From ASV31 sp965229765 (GTDB taxonomy: Bacteria; Pseudomonadota; Alphaproteobacteria; Rhodobacterales; Rhodobacteraceae): a DNA stretch of 64,000 nucleotides. The notes beneath the pieces were generated by a model. The model did not search any database. It saw only the letters and a program-made list of their open reading frames with translations, and was not told the origin of the DNA. Position numbers and translations under genes: made by a program. Location of the stretch: assembly GCA_965229765.1 (NCBI GenBank), contig CBDDJT010000004.1, forward strand, positions 620,001-684,000. The letters are read 5' to 3'. Below, in pieces: positions 35,209 to 44,264 of this stretch. Position 1 is the first letter of the stretch. The number at the start of each line of letters is the position of its first letter.

Positions 35209-36682
35209 CCAAAACGACAAGGCCTTGATTTCCGGTGATGTCCGATTGCGTGATGTTCTGTCGAAGCTTGACCTCACAGGAATGCGCATCGTTTTCGTCG
35301 TGGACGAGAAATCCCGGGTTGTTGGTGTGATCACGGATGGAGACGTGAGGCGGGCGCTCTTGTCCGGTGCGACGCTTGAAACGCTGGCGCGCGAGGTCAT
35401 GAACAAGAGCTTCGTTTCACTCAGTCATACGATTCAGGACGACGAGGCGCAATCTCACCTCAGTGACCGCATCTCAGTGATACCAATGCTGACCGATGAC
35501 GGTTGCCTGGACCGCATAGTCTATCGAAAGGAACCAACCTACATCCCGGCCGCGGAACCGGTTCTTGCCGGGAACGAGATGGCCTATGTCGTGGACTGCC
35601 TGAAGTCTGGCTGGATTTCATCGCAAGGCATCTACGTTCGGTCGTTCGAAGAAGCCTTTGCCAGCTATACGGGTACCAGGAATGCGCTTGCGGTTTCCAA
35701 CGGGACGGTCGCGCTTCAGCTCGCTCTGGATGCTCTGTGTGTCGGCGCAGGCGATGAGGTTATCGTTCCGGACCTCACGTTCGCGGCGACTCTGAATGCC
35801 GTTCTTCATGTCGGAGCGGCCCCGGTCATCGTGGACGTCGAGCCGGTAAACCTGACCATGGACATGGAAGCGGTTCGCGCCGCAATTACCCCGCGAACCA
35901 AGGCGATCATGCCCGTACATCTTTACGGGCAGATGTGCGACATGGCCACCCTGAGACAGATCGCGGATCAGAACAAACTGCTTATCATCGAAGATGCCGC
36001 GGAAGCACTTGGGTCGCGATATGATGGCAAGCATGCAGGAACCATTGGCGATGCTGGAACATTCTCGTTCTTCGCGAACAAACTGATAACGACCGGCGAG
36101 GGGGGCATGGTCGTGTTCAAGGATGCCGCGGTGGCAGAGCGCGCCAGGATGTTGCGTGACCACGGCATGGACCCTACGAAGCGATACTGGCACCTTGAAG
36201 CCGGCTACAATTTCCGGCTTACAAATCTGCAATCGGCCATTGGTCTCGCACAGCTGGAACGTGTCGAACAGCTATTGTCAGACAAGCTCAGGTTGGCTCG
36301 AACCTATCGCGAGCATCTGCTTAATCTGGAAGGCGCCATCATTCTTCCACAAGCGATCCCAAACAGCGTCCATAGCTACTGGAACTTTGTCGTCTTGTTC
36401 CGCCATGAGCTTGGACAGGATGTGGTCGATCGCGTCATCGAGTTCATGCGTGACCGACATATTGATGCGCGGCGACTCTTCTATCCCATGCATGTGATGC
36501 CACCCTACAAGGCACTTCCTCGGATCGGAGACTGTCCCAACAGCAAGAACGCCTCGGCACGTGGAATCGCTTTCCCGTCCTCACCGAAGCTGACCGAAGC
36601 ACAAATCACTGACATCTGCATTACGTTCAGACAGGCCGTTGAAATGCTGGATGTCGCGCGCATGGCCGAGCAGCACGGCTGA
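35198..36682 (+). CDS. CBS-domain / DegT-DnrJ-EryC1 aminotransferase fusion
   Basis: 494 residues from TTG 35198. Residues 1-112 are a CBS pair (VITDGDVRRALL at 44-55, then ISVIPMLTDDGCLDRIV). Residues 120-490 are a PLP sugar C4-aminotransferase close to GDP-perosamine synthase: GWISSQG, SNGTVALQLAL, MPVHLYG, IEDAAEALG (Asp266) and FFANKLITTGEGGM with the Schiff-base lysine Lys295. It would add an amino group to C4 of a 4-keto-6-deoxy nucleotide sugar. It is the only such aminotransferase in the window, so it is the best LegC candidate for the legionaminic-type pathway encoded at 45-52 kb. The CBS domain probably binds an adenine nucleotide and regulates activity. Confidence 0.85.
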   Translation: MQLDQNDKALISGDVRLRDVLSKLDLTGMRIVFVVDEKSRVVGVITDGDVRRALLSGATLETLAREVMNKSFVSLSHTIQDDEAQSHLSDRISVIPMLTDDGCLDRIVYRKEPTYIPAAEPVLAGNEMAYVVDCLKSGWISSQGIYVRSFEEAFASYTGTRNALAVSNGTVALQLALDALCVGAGDEVIVPDLTFAATLNAVLHVGAAPVIVDVEPVNLTMDMEAVRAAITPRTKAIMPVHLYGQMCDMATLRQIADQNKLLIIEDAAEALGSRYDGKHAGTIGDAGTFSFFANKLITTGEGGMVVFKDAAVAERARMLRDHGMDPTKRYWHLEAGYNFRLTNLQSAIGLAQLERVEQLLSDKLRLARTYREHLLNLEGAIILPQAIPNSVHSYWNFVVLFRHELGQDVVDRVIEFMRDRHIDARRLFYPMHVMPPYKALPRIGDCPNSKNASARGIAFPSSPKLTEAQITDICITFRQAVEMLDVARMAEQHG

Positions 36683-37404
36683 TGTCTCGTATCGCCACAA
36701 TCCTTGCGCGTTCGGGGTCCAAGGGTTTTCCCCACAAGAATATCAGGGAGTTTCTTGGCGAACCACTGCTAACTAGGACCATTCGTCAAGCGAGGAGGTG
36801 TGGGGCCTTTGATTGTGTTACAGTGAGTTCGGACAGTGACGACTATCTCTCACTTGCAAAGGATGCGGGCGCAGACGTTTTGATCAAACGTCCCCCCGAA
36901 TTGTCTGGCGATGCGATCACAAAGATTCCTGGTAGTAGGCATGCAGTCGAAATATGCGAAAAGAAATTAGGAACCCGCTTCGACGTGATAGTGGATTTGG
37001 CAGTGACTTCGCCCTTACGCGCAGATCAAGATATCATTGGCGCGATCAATTTATTGGAAAGCACGGGCGCACCTCTTGTTTTATCTGGGAATGAGGCACG
37101 AGACAATCCTTACTTTAACATGTTGGAACGCAATCAGAACGGAACTTTCCAACTAAGCAAAACTCTGCCCGCACGTGTAACATACCGTCAGGCTTCACCA
37201 AAGGTCTATGCCTTAAATGGCGCAGTCTACCTATGGACAAGGGACGAGCTATTCCGGCCAGATGATAGCGTCGTTCGCGGCAACATGGAATTATACATAA
37301 TGCCTGATCACCGCTCTATAGATATAGACGATGAGTTTGATCTTCAAATTGCACAGCAGATCGCGAGTCTCTTTAATGCATCAGAAATGAGAGCCGAGCA
37401 ATGA
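36682..37404 (+). CDS. neuA: CMP-nonulosonic acid cytidylyltransferase (NeuA/LegF type), copy 1
   Basis: 240 residues. The CMP-sialic acid synthetase signature is ILARSGSKGFPHKNIREF, then DLAVTSPLRADQDI and ALNGAVYLW, and the C-terminal MPDHRSIDIDDEFDL. It activates a nonulosonic acid with CTP. The start overlaps the aminotransferase stop as TGATG and its own stop overlaps the next start as ATGA. Its codon use is visibly more A/T-rich than the genes before 34 kb, suggesting later acquisition. The second copy is at 50686 and differs considerably. Confidence 0.9.
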   Translation: MSRIATILARSGSKGFPHKNIREFLGEPLLTRTIRQARRCGAFDCVTVSSDSDDYLSLAKDAGADVLIKRPPELSGDAITKIPGSRHAVEICEKKLGTRFDVIVDLAVTSPLRADQDIIGAINLLESTGAPLVLSGNEARDNPYFNMLERNQNGTFQLSKTLPARVTYRQASPKVYALNGAVYLWTRDELFRPDDSVVRGNMELYIMPDHRSIDIDDEFDLQIAQQIASLFNASEMRAEQ

Positions 37405-38468
37405 ACAGATACCGCCCTCAATTCTTCGCAGACTTAACCGAGAAATGCGTTCTTATCGCAGAGATTGGAGTAAATCACAACGGGAGCGTTGATTTAGCCA
37501 AGAGAACGGCTAGGGCTGCTCTAGAATCTGGTGCCGATGCCGTCAAATTTCAGATATTCAAGACCGAAGAGCTTGTGACAAGAGAAACGGAGAAGGCCAG
37601 ATATCAAAAGGAAACGATGGGTGCTGAGGATGTAGGTCAGTGGAATATGCTAAAGTCACTTGAGCTCTCCCAAGATCAGCATAGGGAAGTTTCCGAATAT
37701 TGTGCAGAGATCGGCATTACTTACATTTGCACGCCTTATGATCTGGAAAGTGCACGCTTCCTCGCGACAAATATAAATGTCGCAGCTATTAAAGTGGCAT
37801 CCTCGGACACCACGAATGTGCCTTTCCTGAAGGGCGTTGATACCCTTGGGCGCCCAATCATTCTCAGCACTGGTATGTGCACAATGGATGAAGTGCGCGC
37901 TGCCGTAGAATCCCTGCCAAATACTCTCAAGCATAGGCAGTTGTGCATCTTGCAGTGTACATCCGAGTACCCAGCTCCTGCGGAAGAGGCAAATCTCAGG
38001 GCCATGAGGTCCATGGCTCAAGAGTTCGAATGCCCGGTTGGCTTCTCCGACCACACCGTGGGAATCGAGGTAGCTGCCTTGGCAGTAGCGCATGGCGCTG
38101 TAGTGATCGAGAAGCATTTCACCTTGGATAAGTCTTTGCCTGGTCCGGATCATCGAGCATCAAGTGAACCCGAGGAGTTCGCTGCGCTGGTGGCGCAGGT
38201 GCGACGAGTGGAGCGCATACTGGGCTCCGCCGAAAAGACGATTACGCCGGCCGAAAGTGCCAACAAGAACTCAATGCAAAAAAGCCTGTACTACAAGCGT
38301 GACATGAAGCCGGGCGACATTTTGAAAGCCGATGATATTGCCTATAAACGTCCATCCCTAGGATTGAAGCCTTCTGATGCAGATCAGGTTATTGGTAGGC
38401 GAATGTCCGTGAATGTGCAAGCGGATCACTTGATCGATTTGGCGCACTTTTCTAAAAGAAAAGGGTAA
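37401..38468 (+). CDS. neuB: Nonulosonic acid synthase (NeuB/LegI type), copy 1
   Basis: 355 residues. TIM-barrel synthase with LIAEIGVNHNGSVDLAK, GADAVKFQIFKTEEL, CTSEYPAP, GFSDHTVGIEVA and VIEKHFTLDKSLPGPDHRAS, and a C-terminal antifreeze-like SAF domain (SLYYKRDMKPGDILKADDI). It condenses phosphoenolpyruvate with a 2,4-diamino or N-acetylmannosamine-type sugar. Sequence alone does not separate NeuB, LegI or PseI with certainty. A/T-rich codon use as in the upstream gene. It is the last gene before an insertion-sequence cluster. Confidence 0.9.
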   Translation: MNRYRPQFFADLTEKCVLIAEIGVNHNGSVDLAKRTARAALESGADAVKFQIFKTEELVTRETEKARYQKETMGAEDVGQWNMLKSLELSQDQHREVSEYCAEIGITYICTPYDLESARFLATNINVAAIKVASSDTTNVPFLKGVDTLGRPIILSTGMCTMDEVRAAVESLPNTLKHRQLCILQCTSEYPAPAEEANLRAMRSMAQEFECPVGFSDHTVGIEVAALAVAHGAVVIEKHFTLDKSLPGPDHRASSEPEEFAALVAQVRRVERILGSAEKTITPAESANKNSMQKSLYYKRDMKPGDILKADDIAYKRPSLGLKPSDADQVIGRRMSVNVQADHLIDLAHFSKRKG

Positions 38469-38545
38469 CAGATACTCCGGTTTCCTTTCGAGTTATGTTG
38501 ATTGATGGCCCTGATCGTTGGAGTAAGCCTTGGTAATATGCCCAC

Positions 38546-38637
38546 TTAACCTTCCTGGCTAACGAATGACATGACGGTTTCGATGGGCCGTCGGCCCTGG
38601 TTGCGGTAGCCCAGATCGGGGCGTTCGGTGCTTGCTC
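38546..38637 (-). pseudogene. 3' remnant of a second (integrase-core) transposase
   Basis: Read on the minus strand, the last ~30 codons end RPDLGYRNQGRRPIETV and a few more residues before TAA at 38546. This resembles the C-terminal RP-x-x-GYRN-x-GRRP region of IS481-like DDE transposases. The frame is cut at its 5' side by the left end of the IS3-type element, so only the tail is left. Confidence 0.45.
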
Positions 38638-38713
38638 TGCCCCCTGAGAACTGGACCGTTTGAAGCTGGAGTTTTTCGCTAGATTTCCCTGGCTGGGAGA
38701 GAAGCGAATTCGC

Positions 38714-38977
38714 ATGAAGGCATCGAAGTTCACGGGGGCGCAGAAGGCGTTCATCCTGAAGCAGGGCGAGGAAGGCACGCCTGTAGCGCAGATCTGCCGC
38801 AAGGCGGGGATCAGCCGGGCGACCTACTTCAATTGGAAGAAGCGATATGGTGGGTTGCTGCCGGACGAGATGCGCCGGTGGAAGGCGCTCGAGGACGAGA
38901 AAGGCCGGCTGAAGAAGATCATGGCCGACCTCGCTCTGGATCGCGAGATGGTGAAGCATTGTTCGCCATTGGTCTAA
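38714..38977 (+). CDS. IS3-family transposase OrfA
   Basis: 87 residues. Helix-turn-helix DNA-binding protein: AFILKQGEEGTPVAQICRKA, GISRATYFNWKKRYGGL, followed by the leucine-zipper-like stretch LEDEKGRLKKIMADLALDREM. It would bind the element's ends and fuse to OrfB by a -1 frameshift; OrfB lies in the -1 frame. ATG 38714 is preferred over 38660. Confidence 0.85.
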   Translation: MKASKFTGAQKAFILKQGEEGTPVAQICRKAGISRATYFNWKKRYGGLLPDEMRRWKALEDEKGRLKKIMADLALDREMVKHCSPLV

Positions 38978-38982
38978 GGACA

Positions 38983-39851
38983 ATGGCGAGCGGACGTCAT
39001 TCGCCGAAAGCTCTGAAGCCTGGGCGGATGTGCGAGCTGGTTCGCGGGATGTGCATCGATTGGGGCGTGTCGATCCGCGGGGCTTGTGGGGCCCTTCGGT
39101 TCAACACCTTCACGTTCCACTACAAGTCCCGGCGCACCGACCAGGTGGCCGTCGAACGGCGGATCAAGGAGATCGCGGAGACACGCGTGCGCTATGGCTA
39201 CCGCCGTGTGCATGTGCTTCTGCGCCGGGAAGGCTGGGAGATCAACATGAAGAAGGCCCGCAGGATTTACAATGAGTTGGGCCTGCAACTCCGGAACAAG
39301 CACGCGAAGCGGCGCGTGAAGGCGAAGCTTCGCGAGGACCGCCAGGAAGCCGCGGGCCCGAACGACGTCTGGGCCATGGACTTCGTCCACGACAAGCTCG
39401 CCATGGGCAAGAAGCTCCGCATCCTGACTGTCGTCGATACCCACTCCAGGCTGTGTCCGGCCGTCGATCCCCGCTTCGCCCACCGCGGCGACGACGTCGT
39501 GCAGACCCTGAAACGTGTCTGTGCCAAGGTCAGCTATCCAAAGACGATCCGGGACGACAACGGCAGCGAGTTCATCTCGCGCGATCTCGATCTCTGGGCT
39601 AAGCCAACGACATCACGCTCGACTTTTCCCGGCCTGGCAAGCCCACAGACAACGGCTTCATCGAGGCGTTCAATTCCAAGCTTCCGGCGGAATGCTTGAA
39701 TGCGCACTGGTTCATGAGCCTTGCCGACGCCCGAGAAAAACTGGATGTTTGGCGTAGGAACTACAACGCGGTCAGACCCCATAGCGCGATCGGATACAGC
39801 GTCCCAATCGCCCTGCATTATCCCGATGGCGCAGCCAGCCCGTCATCGTGA
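38983..39851 (+). pseudogene. IS3-family transposase OrfB, frameshifted
   Basis: The DDE integrase domain reads VWAMDFVHDKLAMGKK, TIRDDNGSEFISRDLDLWA and then breaks: a single-base deletion at about 39601 moves the rest, ANDITLDFSRPGKPTDNGF, into another frame. That frame continues through IEAFNSKL (the third acidic residue), WFMSLADAREKL and RPHSAIGYS to a TGA at 39849. Without restoring the frame the enzyme loses its catalytic glutamate, so the element is probably immobile on its own. Confidence 0.8.
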
Positions 39852-40012
39852 AAGAGCCGGGAAATTCAAGCTTCCGGCGATCCAAGGTTAGGGCTCAGAG
39901 CAAAAACCGGCGGACTCTCCTGACGAGTGGAAGCAAGTTGGGTCTCAGGTCATCGCTGATAGATCAATGTTTATTTAAATTAGATTCCGAGTCAATCCAA
40001 TGAAGATCTCAA

Positions 40013-41383
40013 ATGAGCAATAGAGAGCTGGTACTTGAAACGGAAAGAAAGTACTCGTCGATTCACGAGAGATTCCCGGTTTTTTTCAGAATCTTTTTTT
40101 ATGCATTCAAGTATACGCTTACAGGATCAGGGCAAGTTAATTCCCATAAGGCATTTTCTCGCCTTCAAAAATCTGTTCGAACTCGGAGTATGTACAAGAA
40201 GCTGTATGCAATTAACCCGCTTCTGCGTTTCCAGGCTTCAAATGGATTAATTGAGTTAAGTGATTTTGGAGGGCGATTCGCTGACCTTAAGAATTCAGTG
40301 ACACAGTTCGCAATTAAAAATGAGATGGGACTTATCCGAAACTCCGTCAACAGAAAGAATGGATGGCAAGGAAAGAAAGAAATTCTTCTGGGGCGGACAT
40401 TCTCCTTTGAGCACTTAGCTTTTTCGACACGTCGGCTCGAACGACTGCTGTCGGGCTTCGCCAATGACGGATTGATAGCCCGGCATGTCAACGATCATGA
40501 AACGATTTCTGAGATCGAGGCGATCTTGAAGGCGGAAATCGGATGGCTGTGTGAAGAGCTTAGGAAGAATAGGGTTAAGGCGATCTTTCTGCATGACGAT
40601 CAGCGCCCGGCCCCTGCGCTACTCTGCGCTGCGGCACAACTTGCAGGGGTCTGGACTATCACGGTCCGTCATGGTTATACCGGATGGAGCCAATCCTACT
40701 CGTCCAGTCTGCCACTGAACTCGGATCACTTCATCGTCTGGTCGGACTATGAAGCTGACCGGATTCATCGTTTGTCCCCCGAGTATCGGAACAGAGTACA
40801 CTCTTTCGGATTTCCTGGCCTTCAGGCGCCAATGGGGACCTTGCGCCTTGGGAAACCTCTGGCCGGCAGAAAGATCTTCACATACATGAATGGGCCGATC
40901 TGGTTCATGAAGGATTGCTTCGGACACGATCTTCGGAAGACGCTGTGGGATGTCCGCAATGCCGTGGAAGCGGCAGGATACGACTTCGTCCTCAGACTTC
41001 ATTGGAGAGATCGCAGACGCAAGCCGGATGGCGAAGATGCCGAGGTCGTCGGAGAGTTCGAGGTCTCCGACCGTTCACTTGACGATGACTTCAAGCGAAG
41101 CACCGCCATCGGCGCGTCCTATGTCAGTTCTGCCCTTCTCGAGGCGGCGGCATACGGCCGGTTGCCGATTAATATAACCGAGGGTGGCAACGAAATCCCC
41201 TGGGCGGACAATGTACGATTGAGCGAGCTGAGCGGCCTTCTGCGTGAGAAGGTCATCGAGACCATTGCGCCACGCAATGCGTTTCGAAGCGGTCAGTTCG
41301 AGGAGTTCCTAGTCCACCTACTTCGCCACGAGAAGGGTGATGAACTGACTGAACAAGCAAAAGAAAGAAGGGCGTTGCGTTGA
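40013..41383 (+). CDS. Putative GT-B-like glycan transferase of unknown specificity
   Basis: 456 residues, no signal peptide. N-terminal residues 1-150 are basic and A/T-rich in coding. The C-terminal part looks like a GT-B fold seen in polysialyltransferase or CDP-glycerol transferase-like proteins: AIFLHDDQRPAPALL, WTITVRHGYTGWSQ, HFIVWSDYEADRI, VHSFGFPGLQ and a late ASYVSSALLEAAAYGRLPI segment that would form the nucleotide-binding edge. By place it may handle a nonulosonic-acid residue or lipid-linked intermediate; this is inference. Its stop overlaps the transporter start as TTGA. Confidence 0.6.
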   Translation: MSNRELVLETERKYSSIHERFPVFFRIFFYAFKYTLTGSGQVNSHKAFSRLQKSVRTRSMYKKLYAINPLLRFQASNGLIELSDFGGRFADLKNSVTQFAIKNEMGLIRNSVNRKNGWQGKKEILLGRTFSFEHLAFSTRRLERLLSGFANDGLIARHVNDHETISEIEAILKAEIGWLCEELRKNRVKAIFLHDDQRPAPALLCAAAQLAGVWTITVRHGYTGWSQSYSSSLPLNSDHFIVWSDYEADRIHRLSPEYRNRVHSFGFPGLQAPMGTLRLGKPLAGRKIFTYMNGPIWFMKDCFGHDLRKTLWDVRNAVEAAGYDFVLRLHWRDRRRKPDGEDAEVVGEFEVSDRSLDDDFKRSTAIGASYVSSALLEAAAYGRLPINITEGGNEIPWADNVRLSELSGLLREKVIETIAPRNAFRSGQFEEFLVHLLRHEKGDELTEQAKERRALR

Positions 41384-43221
41384 GGCGACTCAAGTTGAAT
41401 TTTGATGTCTCTCCTTGGAAGAAGGCCTGGAGGCTCCTGAACGCCAAAGAGCAGCGCAACGGCGTTCTCGTCATGTGTCTGTCGATTGTTGCGGCGGCGT
41501 CGTCGGTTGGAATGATCTTTTCCGTCGTGCCGTTCCTGCGTGTGCTGGCCGATCCAGATCAAATCAGAGAGGTCCCTCAGTTCGCTTATATATACCATCT
41601 TTTTCGATTCTCCTCATCATATTATTTTCTCATCTTCCTGGGGATATTTACAATATTTATGATTTTCTTGACCAATACAATTCAGGCCCTCCGGTCTTAT
41701 GCTGTGGGCAGGTACACGACTATGCGGATTCAATCGATTAGCGTCCGGCTATTCTCGTACTACTTGACCCGAGACTATGATATCTTCATCAACTTGCACT
41801 CAGGGCAGATCGGAACGAAGGTCCTTTCGGAATCTTCGCAGGTCGTCGGCGGCTTCGTTCGGCCGACGCTCGATCTGTTAAACTCGGCGATATCGATCAC
41901 TGCCCTTGTCGCGTTTCTGTTCTGGTTGGAGCCAGGCGCTGCGATTTCGGCCTTTGGAATCTTGGGGTTGGTTTACGCAGTCACTTACATCTCCACGCGC
42001 CCGTTTCTCCGGCGTCTAGGGCGGGTACGCTTCGAGCAGAACGAGGCACGCTTCAGAACCTCGGGCGAGGCACTTGGCGGCTTCAAGGATATCAAGCTTC
42101 TTGGGCGAGAGGAGACCTATCTGCGTACTTTCGAGCGCGCGTCGCTCCGGATGAACAAGGCTCTGATCAACGCCAACCTTCTGGCAAGCGTGCCCCAGTT
42201 CTTGGTCCAGTCGATGGCGATGTCCGGGTTGATCGTGCTGGCCCTAGTGTTTCTCGACCGTGATGCGTCAGACGTGAACGAACAACTCTCAGAAGTTCTG
42301 CCTCTACTCGGTGCATTCGTCTTCGCTGGCCAGCGGTTGTTGCCCGAACTCGGACGTGTCTATGCGTCGATGGCCAAAATTCAGGCAGGTCGCGTGGCGG
42401 TCGAGCGGATTTTCGATGAAATCGGGCTTTGGCCACATGAGAAAGTCCAATCGTTCGAGAACGTCGAGCGGTTGTCGCTCGAGGCAGAGATCACGATTGA
42501 CCGGGTCAGCTACTCGTATCCATCCGATCGCCATGCAGGTATCAGGGACGTATCGCTTGCGATCCGAGCCGGCGAGAGGATCGGGATCGTCGGCAGCACC
42601 GGAGCCGGCAAGACGACACTCGCGGATGTCATCCTGGGATTGCTGGAGCCGCAATCGGGGGAGATCCGGATCGATGGAACCGTCTTGTCGCGCGCAAATC
42701 AACGTTCTTGGCAGAAAACGGTTGGCTATGTTCCTCAGAACATATTTCTGGCCGACTCTACAATCGCAGAGAACGTAGCGCTCGGTATTTCAAAGTCGGA
42801 CATCGAGTTTGATCGGGTAAGGCTGACGCTCGACATCGCCCAACTTACCGACTTTGTTGCGAATGAGCTGCCCAACGGCTTGGACACTACGATCGGCGAG
42901 CGTGGCGTCCGGCTATCCGGTGGGCAGAAACAGCGCATTGGCATCGCCCGCGCCCTTTACCACGACGCGCAGCTCATAGTTTTTGACGAGGCTACGAGCG
43001 CCCTCGACAATGCAACCGAGAACGATGTCATGCAGGCGATCAACGCGCTTCCCGGGGACAAGACGATCCTGATCATTGCGCATCGGTTAAGCACGGTCCG
43101 TAGTTGTGACAAGATCGTCGTGCTCGACAAGGGCTCGGTCGTTGGGTTCGATACCTGGGATGCATTGATCGACAGAAACGCGGCGTTCAATCGAATTGCT
43201 CGAATGAGCGCAGGAACCTGA
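41380..43221 (+). CDS. PglK-like ABC half-transporter, candidate lipid-linked glycan flippase
   Basis: 613 residues from TTG 41380. A six-helix exporter domain fills residues 30-330 and an ATPase follows: Walker A GSTGAGKT (405-412), Q loop YVPQNIF, signature LSGGQKQRI (512-520), Walker B LIVFDEAT (532-539), and the H loop IIAHRLSTV. The membrane part has FAGQRLLPELGRVYASMAKI, as in PglK, the Campylobacter ABC flippase for lipid-linked oligosaccharides, rather than a typical MsbA. It could move an undecaprenyl-linked glycan across the inner membrane. No Wzx/Wzy pair is visible in the window. Confidence 0.75.
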   Translation: MRRLKLNFDVSPWKKAWRLLNAKEQRNGVLVMCLSIVAAASSVGMIFSVVPFLRVLADPDQIREVPQFAYIYHLFRFSSSYYFLIFLGIFTIFMIFLTNTIQALRSYAVGRYTTMRIQSISVRLFSYYLTRDYDIFINLHSGQIGTKVLSESSQVVGGFVRPTLDLLNSAISITALVAFLFWLEPGAAISAFGILGLVYAVTYISTRPFLRRLGRVRFEQNEARFRTSGEALGGFKDIKLLGREETYLRTFERASLRMNKALINANLLASVPQFLVQSMAMSGLIVLALVFLDRDASDVNEQLSEVLPLLGAFVFAGQRLLPELGRVYASMAKIQAGRVAVERIFDEIGLWPHEKVQSFENVERLSLEAEITIDRVSYSYPSDRHAGIRDVSLAIRAGERIGIVGSTGAGKTTLADVILGLLEPQSGEIRIDGTVLSRANQRSWQKTVGYVPQNIFLADSTIAENVALGISKSDIEFDRVRLTLDIAQLTDFVANELPNGLDTTIGERGVRLSGGQKQRIGIARALYHDAQLIVFDEATSALDNATENDVMQAINALPGDKTILIIAHRLSTVRSCDKIVVLDKGSVVGFDTWDALIDRNAAFNRIARMSAGT

Positions 43222-43286
43222 AGAAGCAGACCGACGGCTTCGGTCAAACCTCCTGTCGCACCAAGAATGTCGCAAGATAACGTACC

Positions 43287-44255
43287 ATGGCGCCTCGAAG
43301 GACAGAGCGTGCCGGTAGCTTCCGGCTTTGTCTTCGGCCGGGTGGAATGACGGTTGGTGCCGTAGAAATGGCGCGCCGTGCGCTGGTTCGGTCCCCGGGT
43401 CTTTTCACGTTGTCGCAGGCACCGAAAATCCTCCGGCGACTCTGGACAGACCGTTCATGCAGAAAGGCTTATGGCCTACGCTCTCCAATCCGCCGAGTCG
43501 ATGCGAAACGGCGATCGGGCACTCTCTTCGTGCTGGGCAGTGGATCGTCGATCAACGGGATGTCGCAAGACCTCTGGCGGTGCATCGAGGCTTCCGACAG
43601 CATTGGATTCAACAACTGGATGCTGCACGAGTTCGTTCCAACATACTACATGAAGGAGAGCAAATCGAACTACGGAGCACATCCCGAGTTCAGGCGGCTG
43701 ATGCGCGCTAAGCAAGAGCAATACAGCGATGTTCCGTTCAAACTTCGCGGCTTCAAGGATGGCGGTCGTGCGGATATGTTCGGGCCGGATGACTTCCCGG
43801 CAGAGTTTCGTCCGAACGTCTTCATGCCGCTTCACATGGATATTCCCGCGCGCACCGAAGAAGAGTTGAGGCGCTTTCTCAGGCTTTGGCGTCGGCTGGG
43901 ACTGCATCGTTGGCGCGACGTCTATTTGTCGTGCCGTGCGTCGCTTTCCACGCTTATCTATCTCGGCGCGATTCACGGCTATCAGCAGATCGTTCTCTGT
44001 GGAATTGATCTGAACGATGGCCGCTATTTCTGGGAGAGCTGGGACCACGACCCGCCCCTCTACGACCTCGCGCCGAAAGCGGCTGAAGGGCAAACGCACA
44101 AGACGCTCAGCCCTGACTTCGGGATACCAATCGATAGCGTGGTGAAGGCGATGCGCGACGAAGTGCTGGCGCCGTTGGGGGTGGAGCTGACCGTGGCATC
44201 GGAGACCTCGGCGCTTGCTTCGTTTCTTCCGATCTACAAGCCTAGGCTTGCGTAG
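43287..44255 (+). CDS. GT42/DUF115-like candidate sialyltransferase-type enzyme
   Basis: 322 residues (start uncertain: ATG 43347 is also possible; neither has a good ribosome-binding site). The core pattern LFVLGSGSSINGMSQDLW, SIGFNNWMLHEF, YYMKESK and, near the end, STLIYLGAIHGYQQIVLCGIDLND follows the layout of Campylobacter-type GT42 sialyltransferases and related DUF115/Maf flagellin glycosyltransferases: a nucleotide loop, an asparagine switch and a conserved IDLND strand. In a locus making CMP-activated nonulosonic acids this is the best candidate transferase for that sugar. The acceptor is unknown. Confidence 0.6.
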   Translation: MAPRRTERAGSFRLCLRPGGMTVGAVEMARRALVRSPGLFTLSQAPKILRRLWTDRSCRKAYGLRSPIRRVDAKRRSGTLFVLGSGSSINGMSQDLWRCIEASDSIGFNNWMLHEFVPTYYMKESKSNYGAHPEFRRLMRAKQEQYSDVPFKLRGFKDGGRADMFGPDDFPAEFRPNVFMPLHMDIPARTEEELRRFLRLWRRLGLHRWRDVYLSCRASLSTLIYLGAIHGYQQIVLCGIDLNDGRYFWESWDHDPPLYDLAPKAAEGQTHKTLSPDFGIPIDSVVKAMRDEVLAPLGVELTVASETSALASFLPIYKPRLA

Positions 44256-44264
44256 GGCGTCGCA

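Larger units (their letters stand above)
38638..39952 (+). mobile_element. IS3-family insertion sequence, inactivated
   Basis: About 1.3 kb with orfA and orfB in -1 relation. The proposed ends are TGCCCCCTGAGAACTGGACC on the left and, complementing from the right, TGACCTGAGACCC; they match only partly (shared CCTGAGA core). No target duplication is visible, so the boundaries are approximate. It interrupts an older transposase remnant and separates neuB from the next glycan genes. Confidence 0.65.

Noticed and set aside
38630..39960. Target-site duplication around the first IS element
   Set aside because: The bases next to the proposed ends (CTC and TCG) do not match, so no duplication is claimed.
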